Positions 1 through 9,827 of a stretch of DNA of 64,000 nucleotides are shown here, one piece after another. The notes beneath the pieces are model-generated. The model did no database searches. It was not told the DNA's origin and saw nothing but the letters and a program-made list of their open reading frames with translations. Every line of letters begins with the position of its first letter. Position 1 is the first letter of the stretch. Position numbers and translations under genes: made by a program. The stretch is from an uncultured Anaerolineales bacterium. GTDB lineage: Bacteria > Chloroflexota > Anaerolineae > Anaerolineales > Villigracilaceae. Where the stretch lies: assembly GCA_937928015.1 (NCBI GenBank), contig CALFXA010000022.1:1-64000 (forward strand), read 5' to 3'.

Positions 1-2
1 CC

Positions 3-1304
3 AGCCTGATGGGTGCATTGCGCAAGGACGGCGACCAGTCCATCCTGACTTCGGACGGGAAGGACTACCCGCTTGCCGACATCCCCGCCGATGTTCCCCT
101 CGGCACACAGCCGCCCGATGAGCAATTGATCGTCAGCGGCTTCCTGGTGGATGGCCGCATGGAATGGACCATGATCCAGTATTTCCCGCCAGGCAGCAAC
201 AGCGGAGGTGGGGGCGGCGGCACGAGCGGATTCTACGAGCTCAACCTGTCGGGCACGCCCATGCCATTGCCCACGCCCGTCCCGACCCTTCCGTCCACAG
301 GTGGAGGCGGAGGTGGTGGTGGAGGTGGGGGCGGCGGTGGCGGATCAGGCTACATGTACACCGTCGTGGCAGGCGACACCTGTCAGAGCATCGCGGCCAA
401 CTTCGATGTGCCCGTCGAGGACCTGATTACAGCCAACGGCCTGCCCGCGGACTGCTCCACCCTGCAGATTGACCAGACGCTCACCATCCAAATGCCACCG
501 CCCAATTTGCCCAAAACCGTCGAGGGATTGCGCGGCATGTTGATGGTCAACCAGTACAACACCCCCGATGGCGGCCAGCGCATGGAATACGCCCTGATCA
601 CCGCCGACCCTGACCATCCGTACGTGCTGCTGCAAGGTGATGGATTGGATGCGCTCAAAGGCTACCGCAATCGTCCCGTGGATGTATGGGGCGCGCTTGA
701 GATGGGCGCCGATCAATTCACACTCGTCGTCAAGGTCGATAGGTTCGAAATTCCCTTCCCCGACTTGAACTTCCAAATCCTGAAGGGAACAGAAAAAGCC
801 GTGGAAGTCGAGGGTCAGATGGTTCTGCTCTTCACGACCGAAGAAAACCAGACCTTCCTCGAACTTAACTCGGATTGCAACAGTCCAGTTGGGGCCGAAT
901 CGATCCTCAACGCCGACCAATCCACCATCCAGGTCGAGACGCTGGCTATTCCGAACCAGACCTGGGGCAGCTATCCCACCGTCTGCATGTTCAGCAAAGC
1001 ACCCGCCCTGGACCGAAGCGGCCAGCCCATCGAATTGCAGGTGACCGCCGACCAGGTCTATGTCATGGATGATCCAGGTACCTACCTGCCACCCGCCATA
1101 ACCATCGAGAAGGTCGAGCTGGTTTATTACATCACCGACCCGCGTTACCCCGCGACGGGGGCCTCCTCCAGCCCAGCGTATATCCAGCCAATGTGGCGCT
1201 TCTACGGTCACTACAGCAGCGGAGAGGAATTCGAATTCCTCGTCCAGGCACTGAAGGATGAGTTCCTCTCGCCCGTCATTCAAACGGTTCAGTCGCCAGG
1301 ATAA
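3..1304 (+). CDS. LysM-domain surface protein, 5'-truncated by window edge
   Basis: The frame is already open at the left edge, and the protein aligns along its whole length with the C-terminal part of the next gene (shared GLRG, VVKVDRFEIPFPD-like and QPMWRF-like segments and the same ending, ALKDEFLSP). It is therefore the C-terminal half of a larger, probably lipid-anchored, exported protein. It contains one LysM domain (YTVVAGDTCQSIA onwards), a fold that binds N-acetylglucosamine polymers such as peptidoglycan. The LysM domain follows a proline-rich stretch and an unbroken run of about 15 glycines, apparently a flexible linker; a shorter glycine run lies about 30 residues earlier. The distal domain after LysM is shared only with the paralog as far as I can see and has no function I recognise. 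A strong terminator follows directly. Confidence 0.8.
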   Translation, partial: SLMGALRKDGDQSILTSDGKDYPLADIPADVPLGTQPPDEQLIVSGFLVDGRMEWTMIQYFPPGSNSGGGGGGTSGFYELNLSGTPMPLPTPVPTLPSTGGGGGGGGGGGGGGGSGYMYTVVAGDTCQSIAANFDVPVEDLITANGLPADCSTLQIDQTLTIQMPPPNLPKTVEGLRGMLMVNQYNTPDGGQRMEYALITADPDHPYVLLQGDGLDALKGYRNRPVDVWGALEMGADQFTLVVKVDRFEIPFPDLNFQILKGTEKAVEVEGQMVLLFTTEENQTFLELNSDCNSPVGAESILNADQSTIQVETLAIPNQTWGSYPTVCMFSKAPALDRSGQPIELQVTADQVYVMDDPGTYLPPAITIEKVELVYYITDPRYPATGASSSPAYIQPMWRFYGHYSSGEEFEFLVQALKDEFLSPVIQTVQSPG

Positions 1305-1313
1305 CAAAACTTC

Positions 1314-1347
1314 AGGATGTCCCGCCAACGCGGGACATCCTCTTTTT
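1314..1347 (+). terminator. Rho-independent terminator
   Basis: A perfect 12-bp stem (1314-1325 with 1330-1341) closes a CAAC loop and is followed by CTTTTT. It ends the first LysM gene and separates it from its paralog. Confidence 0.9.
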
Positions 1348-1352
1348 GGGGT

Positions 1353-1358
1353 TATAAT
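1353..1358 (+). promoter_or_regulatory. TATAAT -10 box upstream of second LysM gene
   Basis: A perfect TATAAT lies just past the terminator and about 110 bases before the chosen start codon. No TTGACA-like element is visible at the expected distance because that position is occupied by the terminator stem. Confidence 0.4.
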
Positions 1359-1468
1359 TTTTCACTGTGCGGGGAAGATTATAAATTTCTCACCCAACAC
1401 TTGAATTCGCTTTTCAAAAATGGAACGCAGCGCCTTCCAAAACCGTCGTGAAGAAGAATGGAGGTAAC

Positions 1469-3814
1469 ATGCTAACTTCACATCTGAGAAAAACAGTCTA
1501 TTTGCCTGTACTTTCGCTGATTCTTATCCTCAATTTACTCATCACCGCCTGTGAACCACTGACGCCTGTTGCAAACAAGACAGAACCAATCACCAGGGAA
1601 ACAAATTCAACGGTTTACCCAAATCCTGTGACTAGTGAGCAGCAGCTATATCGCTGGCTGGGCGGCAACCTAGCCTTAAGAGCAATCCTTTCCGATAAAC
1701 CTGCCACGGCAAATGTATACCGCACTCAATTAGAGCGCTCTTTTACAGCTGAGTCGGCGCAAGCATTGGCAAGGCGTTTTGGTATCACAGGGGAGGTATA
1801 TAGTGCACATGATCGAATATCTGGAACATATATGGTGACAGACGGTCAAGCACACCTCTACGCCAGATCAGATGGTTTCTTTGAGTATTACGCTGGATAT
1901 AGCCCTGAAAGGGGTGTTCGGGACCTGGACGATAATGTCGCCCACACGGCAATTGACAAGTTCATGAAATCACATGACCTTGATTTTGAATATCAAGTTG
2001 AACGTACCTTTCAAGAGGATGGAACTTTCAAACTCGTCCCGCTACTGGGTGGCAAACCAATGCACGACACCAATTTTCAGACGGATGGTTTGTTTTTCAA
2101 TCTGGATGAAGATGGGAATATTCTTACCATATTTGGTGGTCTGTATTCCACTGAGGTTGTGGGAAATTATCCCATCCGCTCAGAGCAGGAGGCCTTTCAA
2201 TTCATCTTAGAAGACGGTCTGGCAGGAACCTTGCAAAGCACGGAACGGCACGGGACCACCCCGCCGCTTATCTGGTATCGAAAATATCCAGATGATCAAC
2301 AAGTCACGCTATATGGCAATGTAAATGTGTTCACTCCAGTAAAAAAAGACGAGGACCCCATTCTGACCCTGGATCAATATTTTTTGGCGGGAAACATCTC
2401 AGGCATGGAGGAACTGGATCAATGGCAATTGGTCGTTGCCACTGGAGAATTCCGCACCATCGATGGGATTCGCCAATTTATTGTGGAAAATTGGAAACTG
2501 TCAGATGGTTTTATGGAAAGTCGTTATGCTGGCTTGAGTCAGGATCAGGGCTTTGTGATCCTGCATGCAGATATCCTTTCCAGGACCGATTACACCCTGA
2601 TTGACCCGCCGGCCGATATACCTGCTTACATTTTCAAAACAGGAGGTTCAGTATTCATATCGGGAGTCCCGCTCCCCAATGGAACATTTGAATGGAAGAC
2701 GATTCAATATAATCCTCTTGGGGCGGATGACATTGGAAACTACCATGTAGACATTGGCGCCAGCAGTTTATATACACCTAACTTTAGCGGCACTCCCATT
2801 CCCCTTCCCACCCCGTTTCCAACACCAGTGGTGATATCCACCACAGCGGCAGGGGAAACTTTTTACACGGTACAGCCAGGAGATACATTTGGCACCATCG
2901 CCCAAAAATTCAATACCAGCGCCGACGCTTTGATGGCAGTTAACCATATTAATGAAATTGGAATGCTGATAGTGGGAGGTGGCCTCATCATTCCCCCTAG
3001 CCTTCCAAAGGATTTTCACGGACTTCGCGGAACTGTCCAGGTCATACAATATCAAGACGAATCTGGCGGCAGCCGAACCGAGTATTCCATCCTCGGGAAT
3101 GAAGATGAATATTACCAGGCCAATATGTTGCTCACTGGAGACTCTCTTCAAAAGCTGAAAGATTACCAAAATCGTCTGGTAGATATCTGGGGGACGCTTG
3201 AAACCATTGATTCCTATGGACGTCCCGTGGTCAAGGTGGATCACTTTGAAATCCCGTTTCCAGATGTCTACTTCCAAATCGTCAAAGGAACACAAAGATT
3301 TGTGGACATGCAGAATGAGCGGGTATTCTTATTGGAAACTGCAGATGGAACATACGTGGAGCTTGGCCCTGGCGGAGACCCACTGCTGGTACATGATACT
3401 TCCATCGCCTCGCCAGAAGACCAGGTGGTTGCAGAGGTTCTCATCGTGCCAGGTGAATATTTTGGAGAGTATCCGGCCTTGCGCGTTTACCAGCAACGGT
3501 TTATAACCTCATCAGGAAATGTGGAACAAGCTGACAGTCTGTTTATTACAGCCAACCAGCCGCTGGTATCACAGGTTAAACTAAAAAACAATTTAGACTT
3601 TCGCTCCCCTATTTATATCGTAGAAAAAGTCGAATTGATCTATCTCATTTCCAAACCACGGGCCTCCTTTTCAACGGAAACCCAATCCGTTTATATACAA
3701 CCCATGTGGCGCTTTTCTGGACGGACCAACAATGGCGATACATTCGAGATTCTCGTCCAGGCGCTCAAAGATGAGTTCCTCTCGCCCGAGATCCAGGTCA
3801 TCGAGGGTCCGTGA
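1469..3814 (+). CDS. LysM-domain lipoprotein (paralog of preceding gene)
   Basis: The protein has an N-terminal lipoprotein signal peptide with a lipobox (LLITAC), so it should be lipid-anchored on the outer face of the membrane. About 380 residues of unrecognised domain follow, then a proline/threonine-rich hinge, one LysM domain (YTVQPGDTFGTIAQ, about residues 475-520) and a C-terminal domain shared with the upstream paralog. I chose ATG 1469 because GGAGGT at 1460-1465 sits just before it; an in-frame GTG at 1448 would add seven residues. LysM suggests cell-wall attachment or glycan sensing; the other domains are unassigned. The gene is clearly less GC-rich than its upstream paralog, so the two copies have different histories or diverged strongly after duplication. 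Confidence 0.85.
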   Translation: MLTSHLRKTVYLPVLSLILILNLLITACEPLTPVANKTEPITRETNSTVYPNPVTSEQQLYRWLGGNLALRAILSDKPATANVYRTQLERSFTAESAQALARRFGITGEVYSAHDRISGTYMVTDGQAHLYARSDGFFEYYAGYSPERGVRDLDDNVAHTAIDKFMKSHDLDFEYQVERTFQEDGTFKLVPLLGGKPMHDTNFQTDGLFFNLDEDGNILTIFGGLYSTEVVGNYPIRSEQEAFQFILEDGLAGTLQSTERHGTTPPLIWYRKYPDDQQVTLYGNVNVFTPVKKDEDPILTLDQYFLAGNISGMEELDQWQLVVATGEFRTIDGIRQFIVENWKLSDGFMESRYAGLSQDQGFVILHADILSRTDYTLIDPPADIPAYIFKTGGSVFISGVPLPNGTFEWKTIQYNPLGADDIGNYHVDIGASSLYTPNFSGTPIPLPTPFPTPVVISTTAAGETFYTVQPGDTFGTIAQKFNTSADALMAVNHINEIGMLIVGGGLIIPPSLPKDFHGLRGTVQVIQYQDESGGSRTEYSILGNEDEYYQANMLLTGDSLQKLKDYQNRLVDIWGTLETIDSYGRPVVKVDHFEIPFPDVYFQIVKGTQRFVDMQNERVFLLETADGTYVELGPGGDPLLVHDTSIASPEDQVVAEVLIVPGEYFGEYPALRVYQQRFITSSGNVEQADSLFITANQPLVSQVKLKNNLDFRSPIYIVEKVELIYLISKPRASFSTETQSVYIQPMWRFSGRTNNGDTFEILVQALKDEFLSPEIQVIEGP

Positions 3815-3830
3815 TAAAGGTCATATCCCC

Positions 3831-3862
3831 AAAAGTGCTCCGTGATTACAGAGCACTTTTTT
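3831..3862 (+). terminator. Rho-independent terminator
   Basis: A 10-bp perfect stem, AAAAGTGCTC with GAGCACTTTT, closes a 10-base loop and runs into a T tract. It ends the LysM lipoprotein gene. Confidence 0.9.
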
Positions 3863-3871
3863 GTTCAAGAG

Positions 3872-3877
3872 TATAAT
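3872..3877 (+). promoter_or_regulatory. TATAAT -10 box before molybdenum hydroxylase FAD subunit
   Basis: TATAAT lies 36 bases before the ATG at 3914 and just after the terminator. No -35 element is recognisable. Confidence 0.4.
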
Positions 3878-3913
3878 ATTGTCAGACATCTTCTCCAGAA
3901 TGGAGCTAACGCC

Positions 3914-4672
3914 ATGATCACCACCTATCACCGCCCCCAGACCCTCGACGAAGCCCTGACCCTGCTGGCTCAGCCCAACACCCTGCCCCTCGGCGGCGGG
4001 ACTCTGCTCTCCCGCTCGACACCTGATCCCGTTTCCGTGGTGGATTTACAAGCTCTTGGTCTGAACACCATCACCCGCAAGGGCAACCCTTCGACAAGCT
4101 CAGGGCAGGCTCTCGAACTCGGTGCGACGGTCACATTGCAGCAGTTGCTCGAATCGGAATATTGTCCCGAGGCGCTCAAGACCGCCATCAAACTCGAAGC
4201 CCCGCTCAACCTGCGCAACTCCGCCACCCTGGCAGGGACCTTGGTCGCGGGCGATGGCCGCTCCCCCTTCGCCGCCGCGCTCCTCGCCTTGGACGCGAAG
4301 ATCACGATCCAGGGCCCATCGTCCACGGTCTTGGGCATCGGCGAATTTCTGCCCCTCCGCCCGCAGGGACTCATCACCGCCATCACTCTGCCCGCTCAGA
4401 CCGAATTTGCCTTTGAGTATGTCTCCCGCACCCCCGCGGACAAGCCCATCGTCAGCGCCGCGCTGGCCTTGTGGCCCTCGGGCCGCGCCCGCCTGGTCAT
4501 CGGCGGCTTCGGCAAGTCTCCGTCATTGGCGATGGACGGCACCGAATCCGCAGGCGTGGACTCCGCCGCCCGCAATGCTTGCCACGAGGCCGCCGACGAT
4601 TTCGCCTCCGCCGACTACCGCATGGACGTCGCTGCCACGCTGGCCAAGAGATGCTTGGAAGGTCTGAAATAA
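3914..4672 (+). CDS. FAD-binding subunit of molybdenum hydroxylase (xanthine dehydrogenase family, YgfM-like)
   Basis: This is the FAD-carrying subunit of a three-domain molybdenum hydroxylase; it passes electrons from the FeS/Mo subunit (9828-12788) to an acceptor. The N-terminus has the family hallmark LGGGT about 30 residues in, followed by a second glycine-rich segment, NSATLAGTLVAGDGRS, that contacts FAD. At about 250 residues it is somewhat short for the family, as in YgfM-type subunits. A start at 3842 would place the N-terminus inside the upstream terminator, whereas ATG 3914 has GGAG about 8 bases upstream and begins with the usual MITTYHRPQTLDEA. Residues around 60-66 (PSTSSGQ) are encoded by a small dispersed repeat inserted in frame. 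The gene is about 5 kb from its partner subunit. Confidence 0.85.
   Translation: MITTYHRPQTLDEALTLLAQPNTLPLGGGTLLSRSTPDPVSVVDLQALGLNTITRKGNPSTSSGQALELGATVTLQQLLESEYCPEALKTAIKLEAPLNLRNSATLAGTLVAGDGRSPFAAALLALDAKITIQGPSSTVLGIGEFLPLRPQGLITAITLPAQTEFAFEYVSRTPADKPIVSAALALWPSGRARLVIGGFGKSPSLAMDGTESAGVDSAARNACHEAADDFASADYRMDVAATLAKRCLEGLK
4087..4106. repeat. Short CTGAGC/GTCGAAG-family palindromic repeat inside a coding region
   Basis: CCCTTCGACAAGCTCAGGGC is a near-palindrome whose reverse complement has the ends CCCTGAGC and GTCGAAGGG also found in the longer copies at 31873, 41083, 41147 and 49042. It is read in frame as part of the FAD subunit. Confidence 0.7.
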
Positions 4673-4853
4673 GGCTGAAGCCTCAACAGTCTTGTTTAAG
4701 AATTTTGAGCGCGATCACAAGTGGGTACGCCTCCCAAGGTTAAATACTGGATTTCCAACATCAATGGTGATGAGTGTATATTTATCATCCAAATGGCTCT
4801 AACTGGAACGCCGTCTTGGAAAACTAAAATAACACGCGCAACACGGAGACTTG

Positions 4854-5240
4854 ATGGAAAAAGAGAAGAAAGAAGAAGTGCCCATCTATAACAGATTTCT
4901 TGAGACAAAAAAGTTAATTTATGATTCGGCAAAACATATGACAACCCTGAATTCCGGGTTGATTGTTATTCTTTCCACGTTTCTGGCAAATTACCTGCAT
5001 CAAATTTCGAAAATTAACTTTTTTATCGTTACGTGCGGTTTTTTATGTTTCGCAGGATCGATCTTTTTCTCGATCTTAACCATTACGTTGCTTGTCCACG
5101 ACCCATATCCAGAAATCAACCCAAATCTCAATTTCGACATCTCGTTTTTTGGTATGTTATTCGCTTTTGTTATGTTCGGCGCAGGTGTATTCATTGTCAT
5201 CTTTTCGTTCCTTATGGTGTACGTTTTCCCGATCAATTAA
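4854..5240 (+). CDS. Small AT-rich integral membrane protein, unknown function
   Basis: The predicted protein has 128 residues: a charged N-terminus rich in Lys and Glu, then three hydrophobic segments (about residues 35-50, 55-80 and 98-125) that should cross the membrane. A Pro/Asn-rich loop separates the last two. GGAG at 4845-4848 is five bases from the ATG at 4854; a TTG immediately before it is less likely. Base composition is much more AT-rich than in the genes on either side, which suggests a recent arrival or an orphan gene. I do not recognise the family. The 180 bases upstream hold no other gene or clear terminator. Confidence 0.65.
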   Translation: MEKEKKEEVPIYNRFLETKKLIYDSAKHMTTLNSGLIVILSTFLANYLHQISKINFFIVTCGFLCFAGSIFFSILTITLLVHDPYPEINPNLNFDISFFGMLFAFVMFGAGVFIVIFSFLMVYVFPIN

Positions 5241-5258
5241 CCCTTCAGGAGCCATCCC

Positions 5259-8156
5259 ATGACCTTCACTCTCCTTCAAGAACGCGACATCCCCGAGATC
5301 AATTCGAAAGCCAGGCTCTACGTCCACGAGCAGACGGGCGCGCGGCTGATCTCCGTGGCCAACAGCGACGAGAACAAGGCCTTCGGCGTCACCTTCCGCA
5401 CGCCGCCTGCCTCGTCCAACGGCATCGCCCATATCATGGAACATTCCGTGCTGTGCGGCTCGCGCAAATATCCCGCCAAGGAACCGTTCATCGAACTGGC
5501 CAAGAGTTCGCTCAACACCTTCCTGAACGCGATGACCTATCCAGACAAGACCACCTATCCCGTGGCCAGCACCAACCTCAAGGACTTCTACAACCTGATC
5601 GACGTCTACCTCGACGCCGTCTTTTATCCGCTTATCCCCGAGCGCACGCTCCAGCAGGAAGGCTGGCACTACGAGATCGAGTCTCCCGACGCGCCGCTGA
5701 CCTTCAAGGGCGTGGTCTTCAATGAGATGAAGGGTAACTACTCCTCGCCCGACAGCCTGCTCAATGAGCACAGCCAGCACTCGATCTTCCCCGACATGCT
5801 CTACAGCCTCGACTCGGGCGGCGACCCGCTGGTCATCCCCGACCTAACCTACGCCGAGTTCAAGCACTTCCACCAGACCTATTACCACCCGTCCAACGCC
5901 TACATCTGGTTCTACGGCGACGACCCCGAAGCCGAGCGCCTGCGCATCCTCGAAGACTGGTTCAAGGATTTCGACAAGCAGGACCCCCAGTCCGAGATTC
6001 CGCTCCAGCCGCGTTTCAGCGCGCCGCGTCGCGAGGTCCACAAATATGACTCGGGCGAGACCGACGACCCCAAGAGCTACATCAACCTCAACTGGATGCT
6101 GGATGAGATTCCCGAATCCGAGACCAGCCTCGGCCTGGCGATCCTCTCCCACATTCTGACGGGCACGCCCGCCTCCCCGCTTCGCAAGGCCCTCATGGAC
6201 TCGGGCCTGGGCGAAGACCTGACGGGCGGCGGCATGGACAGCGACTTCCGCCAGATGAAGTATTCGGTCGGCATGAAGGGCGTGCTGGCCGAGAACACCG
6301 CCAGAGTGGAGGAACTGATCCTCGAAACGCTGACGGGGCTCATGTCTGGCATTGATGCCGACACCATCGCGGCTTCGGTCAACACGGTCGAGTTCCACCT
6401 GCGCGAGCAGAACACGGGCCGCTTCCCGCGCGGACTGTCGCTGATGCTCGGCGCGTTGACCGCCTGGATCTACGACCGCGACCCGCTCGACGAATTGGCC
6501 TTCGAGGCGCCGTTGAGCGCCGTCAAGGCCCGCATCGCCAATGGCGAGAAATACTTCGAGAGCCTGATCCAGAAATATCTGCTGGATAACCCGCACCGCG
6601 CCACCGTGATCCTGGAGCCCGACCCGAACGTCAACAAGCAGCGCGACGAGATCGAGAAGGAGCGCCTCGCCAAGACCAGGGCCGCCATGAGCCAGGCCGA
6701 CCTCGAAAAGGTGATGGCCGACCTCGCCGCCCTCAAGCATCACCAGGAAACACCCGATACCCCCGAGGCACTCGCCAGCATCCCATCGCTCTCGCTGAAC
6801 GACCTCGACAAACAAACCAAGACCGTGCCCATCGAGGTTTCGCAGGTGAGCGGCGCGCAGGTGCTCTATCACGACCTGTTCACCAACGGCATCGCCTACC
6901 TCGACTTGGGCTTCGACCTGCACAGCGTCCCGCAAGACCTGCTGCCCTACGTCGGTCTGTTCGGCCGTGCCCTGCTCGAACTCGGCACCGCGACCGAAGA
7001 CTTCGTCAAGCTGACCCAGCGCATCGGGCGCAGCACGGGCGGTGTGTGGTCCTCCACCATCACCACCACCGAGCGCGAGAGCGACAAATCGGTGCTGTGG
7101 TTCATGCTGCGCGGCAAGGCCGTCGTCTCGCAGACGCCCGAACTGTTCGCCATCCTCAAGGATGTGCTGCTCACCGCCCAACTCGACAACCCCGAACGCT
7201 TCAAGCAGATCGTACTCGAAGAAAAGGCGGGCACCGAGGCGGGCCTCATCCCTGGCGGACACGGCGTGGTGCATGGCCGCTTGAGTGCCCGTTTCAGCGA
7301 AGCGGCCTGGGTCAGCGAGCAGATCGGCGGCCTCGACCAGCTCTTCTTCCTGCGCGGCCTGGCCGAGCAGATGGAAAAAGATTGGGCGGGCGTGCTGGCC
7401 AAACTCGAAGCCCTGCGCAAGGTGCTCATCAACCGCTCGGCCATGCTGGTCAACGTCACATTGGATGAAGCCAACTGGAAGCGGATTCAGCCCCAGGTGG
7501 CGGACTTCGTCCAGGCGCTGCCCTCCGCCCCGTTCACACCCCAGCGCTGGGACCGTCAGCCTGTCACCGTCAACGAGGGACTCACCATCCCCGCGCAAGT
7601 CAACTACGTGGGCAAAGGCACCAACCTCTATGCCCAGGGCTACGAACCCGACGGCTCGATCCACGTCATCCGCAACTACCTCGGCACCACCTGGCTGTGG
7701 GACAAGATCCGTGTGCAGGGTGGCGCCTACGGCGGATTCAGCGTCTTCGACCAGAACTCGGGCATCTTTGATTACCTCTCCTACCGTGACCCGAATATCC
7801 TCTCCACGCTCGACAACTACGACAACACCGTCAAATTCCTGCGCGACCTCGACCTGAGCGACTCCGAGTTGACCAAATCCATCATCGGCACCATCGGCGA
7901 TTTCGACGCCTATCTGCTGCCCGATGCCAAGGGTTACCAGTCCATGCTGCGCCACCTCACCAACTACACCGACGAGGCCCGTCAGCGCACCCGCGACGAA
8001 GTGCTTGGCACCACCGCCCAGGATTTCAAACAATTCGCGGACGTGCTCCAGCGCGTGGCCGAACACGGCGAGGTCGTCGTCCTCGGCTCGGCGGAGGCCA
8101 TCCAAAAAGCCAACGCGGAGAAGGGTCAATTCCTGGAAGTGAAGAAGGTGCTGTGA
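5259..8156 (+). CDS. M16C-family zinc metallopeptidase (presequence-protease/Cym1-like)
   Basis: At 965 residues the protein has the size of single-chain M16C peptidases, which form a two-halved chamber and degrade short unstructured peptides. The inverted zinc motif HxxEH is present as HIMEH at residues 58-62, inside the typical context GIAHIMEHSVLCGS, and a distal acidic ligand is plausible in FNEMKGNYS about 90 residues later. The second half carries the inactive partner-domain pattern, with RVQGGAYGG as in family members. There is no signal peptide, so it should be cytoplasmic. AGGAG precedes the ATG by 8 bases. It lies between the two halves of the molybdenum hydroxylase, but nothing links it to that enzyme. 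Confidence 0.92.
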   Translation: MTFTLLQERDIPEINSKARLYVHEQTGARLISVANSDENKAFGVTFRTPPASSNGIAHIMEHSVLCGSRKYPAKEPFIELAKSSLNTFLNAMTYPDKTTYPVASTNLKDFYNLIDVYLDAVFYPLIPERTLQQEGWHYEIESPDAPLTFKGVVFNEMKGNYSSPDSLLNEHSQHSIFPDMLYSLDSGGDPLVIPDLTYAEFKHFHQTYYHPSNAYIWFYGDDPEAERLRILEDWFKDFDKQDPQSEIPLQPRFSAPRREVHKYDSGETDDPKSYINLNWMLDEIPESETSLGLAILSHILTGTPASPLRKALMDSGLGEDLTGGGMDSDFRQMKYSVGMKGVLAENTARVEELILETLTGLMSGIDADTIAASVNTVEFHLREQNTGRFPRGLSLMLGALTAWIYDRDPLDELAFEAPLSAVKARIANGEKYFESLIQKYLLDNPHRATVILEPDPNVNKQRDEIEKERLAKTRAAMSQADLEKVMADLAALKHHQETPDTPEALASIPSLSLNDLDKQTKTVPIEVSQVSGAQVLYHDLFTNGIAYLDLGFDLHSVPQDLLPYVGLFGRALLELGTATEDFVKLTQRIGRSTGGVWSSTITTTERESDKSVLWFMLRGKAVVSQTPELFAILKDVLLTAQLDNPERFKQIVLEEKAGTEAGLIPGGHGVVHGRLSARFSEAAWVSEQIGGLDQLFFLRGLAEQMEKDWAGVLAKLEALRKVLINRSAMLVNVTLDEANWKRIQPQVADFVQALPSAPFTPQRWDRQPVTVNEGLTIPAQVNYVGKGTNLYAQGYEPDGSIHVIRNYLGTTWLWDKIRVQGGAYGGFSVFDQNSGIFDYLSYRDPNILSTLDNYDNTVKFLRDLDLSDSELTKSIIGTIGDFDAYLLPDAKGYQSMLRHLTNYTDEARQRTRDEVLGTTAQDFKQFADVLQRVAEHGEVVVLGSAEAIQKANAEKGQFLEVKKVL

Positions 8157-8167
8157 TCCCCTTCCTG

Positions 8168-8204
8168 CCTCCCCCAAATCCTGAAAAGCGGGATTTGGGG
8201 GAGG
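8168..8204. repeat. Long perfect hairpin, CCTCCCC-type dispersed repeat
   Basis: A 14-bp perfect stem (8168-8181 with 8191-8204) of the form CCTCCCCCAAATCC closes a 9-base loop. It lacks a T tract, so it is a poor terminator. A similar hairpin with CCTCCCC arms lies at 58117-58150. Confidence 0.7.
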
Positions 8205-8232
8205 AGGTATCGTAAGTAGATAGGATCAAACT

Positions 8233-8652
8233 ATGTTTGAAAACAAGTTCGATAAAGGAGATTGGATTGCGCTGCTCAAGATATTTGCAGTACTTGCAAT
8301 CCTTTTCCTGATGTTTTATCCTCATCAATCGAACTATATAGAAACAGTTGCAAACATTAACCCGTGCAAAAGAATAAACGACGAGTGGCAGTATGTAACC
8401 GCATTTGATCTGAATACAAAAATATATATTTGCGGAAAAACAAACAAGCCGTCAGTAGCATTCGATTTGGAAGTTTACGACAAAAATTCTAACGCCCTTA
8501 TTTATAAAGACAACATAACTGCATCAGCAGAAAAGACAATTCAATATCAAATTGATTACGAATTTCCAGAAGGAATATATCTGGTGACCATTAGGAATCC
8601 CAGAAAACCATACGCAACCGCTGAATTCTCGATTAATAAAAGTGACCCATAA
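8233..8652 (+). CDS. AT-rich hypothetical protein with one N-terminal membrane anchor
   Basis: The 139-residue protein has a short charged N-terminus, one hydrophobic segment (about residues 13-30, LLKIFAVLAILFLMFYP) and an exported domain of about 105 residues with alternating polar and hydrophobic residues that looks beta-rich. Two cysteines (in NPCKR and YICGK) could form a disulfide. The DNA is markedly AT-rich relative to its neighbours, like the small membrane gene at 4854-5240, and both flank the M16C peptidase gene. I recognise no family. Confidence 0.6.
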   Translation: MFENKFDKGDWIALLKIFAVLAILFLMFYPHQSNYIETVANINPCKRINDEWQYVTAFDLNTKIYICGKTNKPSVAFDLEVYDKNSNALIYKDNITASAEKTIQYQIDYEFPEGIYLVTIRNPRKPYATAEFSINKSDP

Positions 8653-8714
8653 AGTTGATAATTGAACACCTTTATACGTTCTCCTTTCGTAATCTTCGCA
8701 TCCTTTGTGGCTAA

Positions 8715-9800
<1,086 letters not shown>

Positions 9801-9827
9801 CGTCCGATTTCAATCCAAGGAGTTCCC

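Noticed and set aside
300-345. Glycine run in the first LysM gene as a sequencing artefact or frameshift
   Set aside because: The codons vary (GGA, GGC, GGT, GGG) and the frame continues correctly into the LysM domain, so it appears real.
3842-3913. Earlier start for the FAD subunit
   Set aside because: It would start within the terminator of the preceding gene and add residues absent from the family; ATG 3914 has a ribosome-binding site.
5844-8177. A 777-codon open frame on the minus strand
   Set aside because: It lies wholly over the M16C peptidase gene, has no family motif and arises from the GC-rich codon pattern of the real gene.
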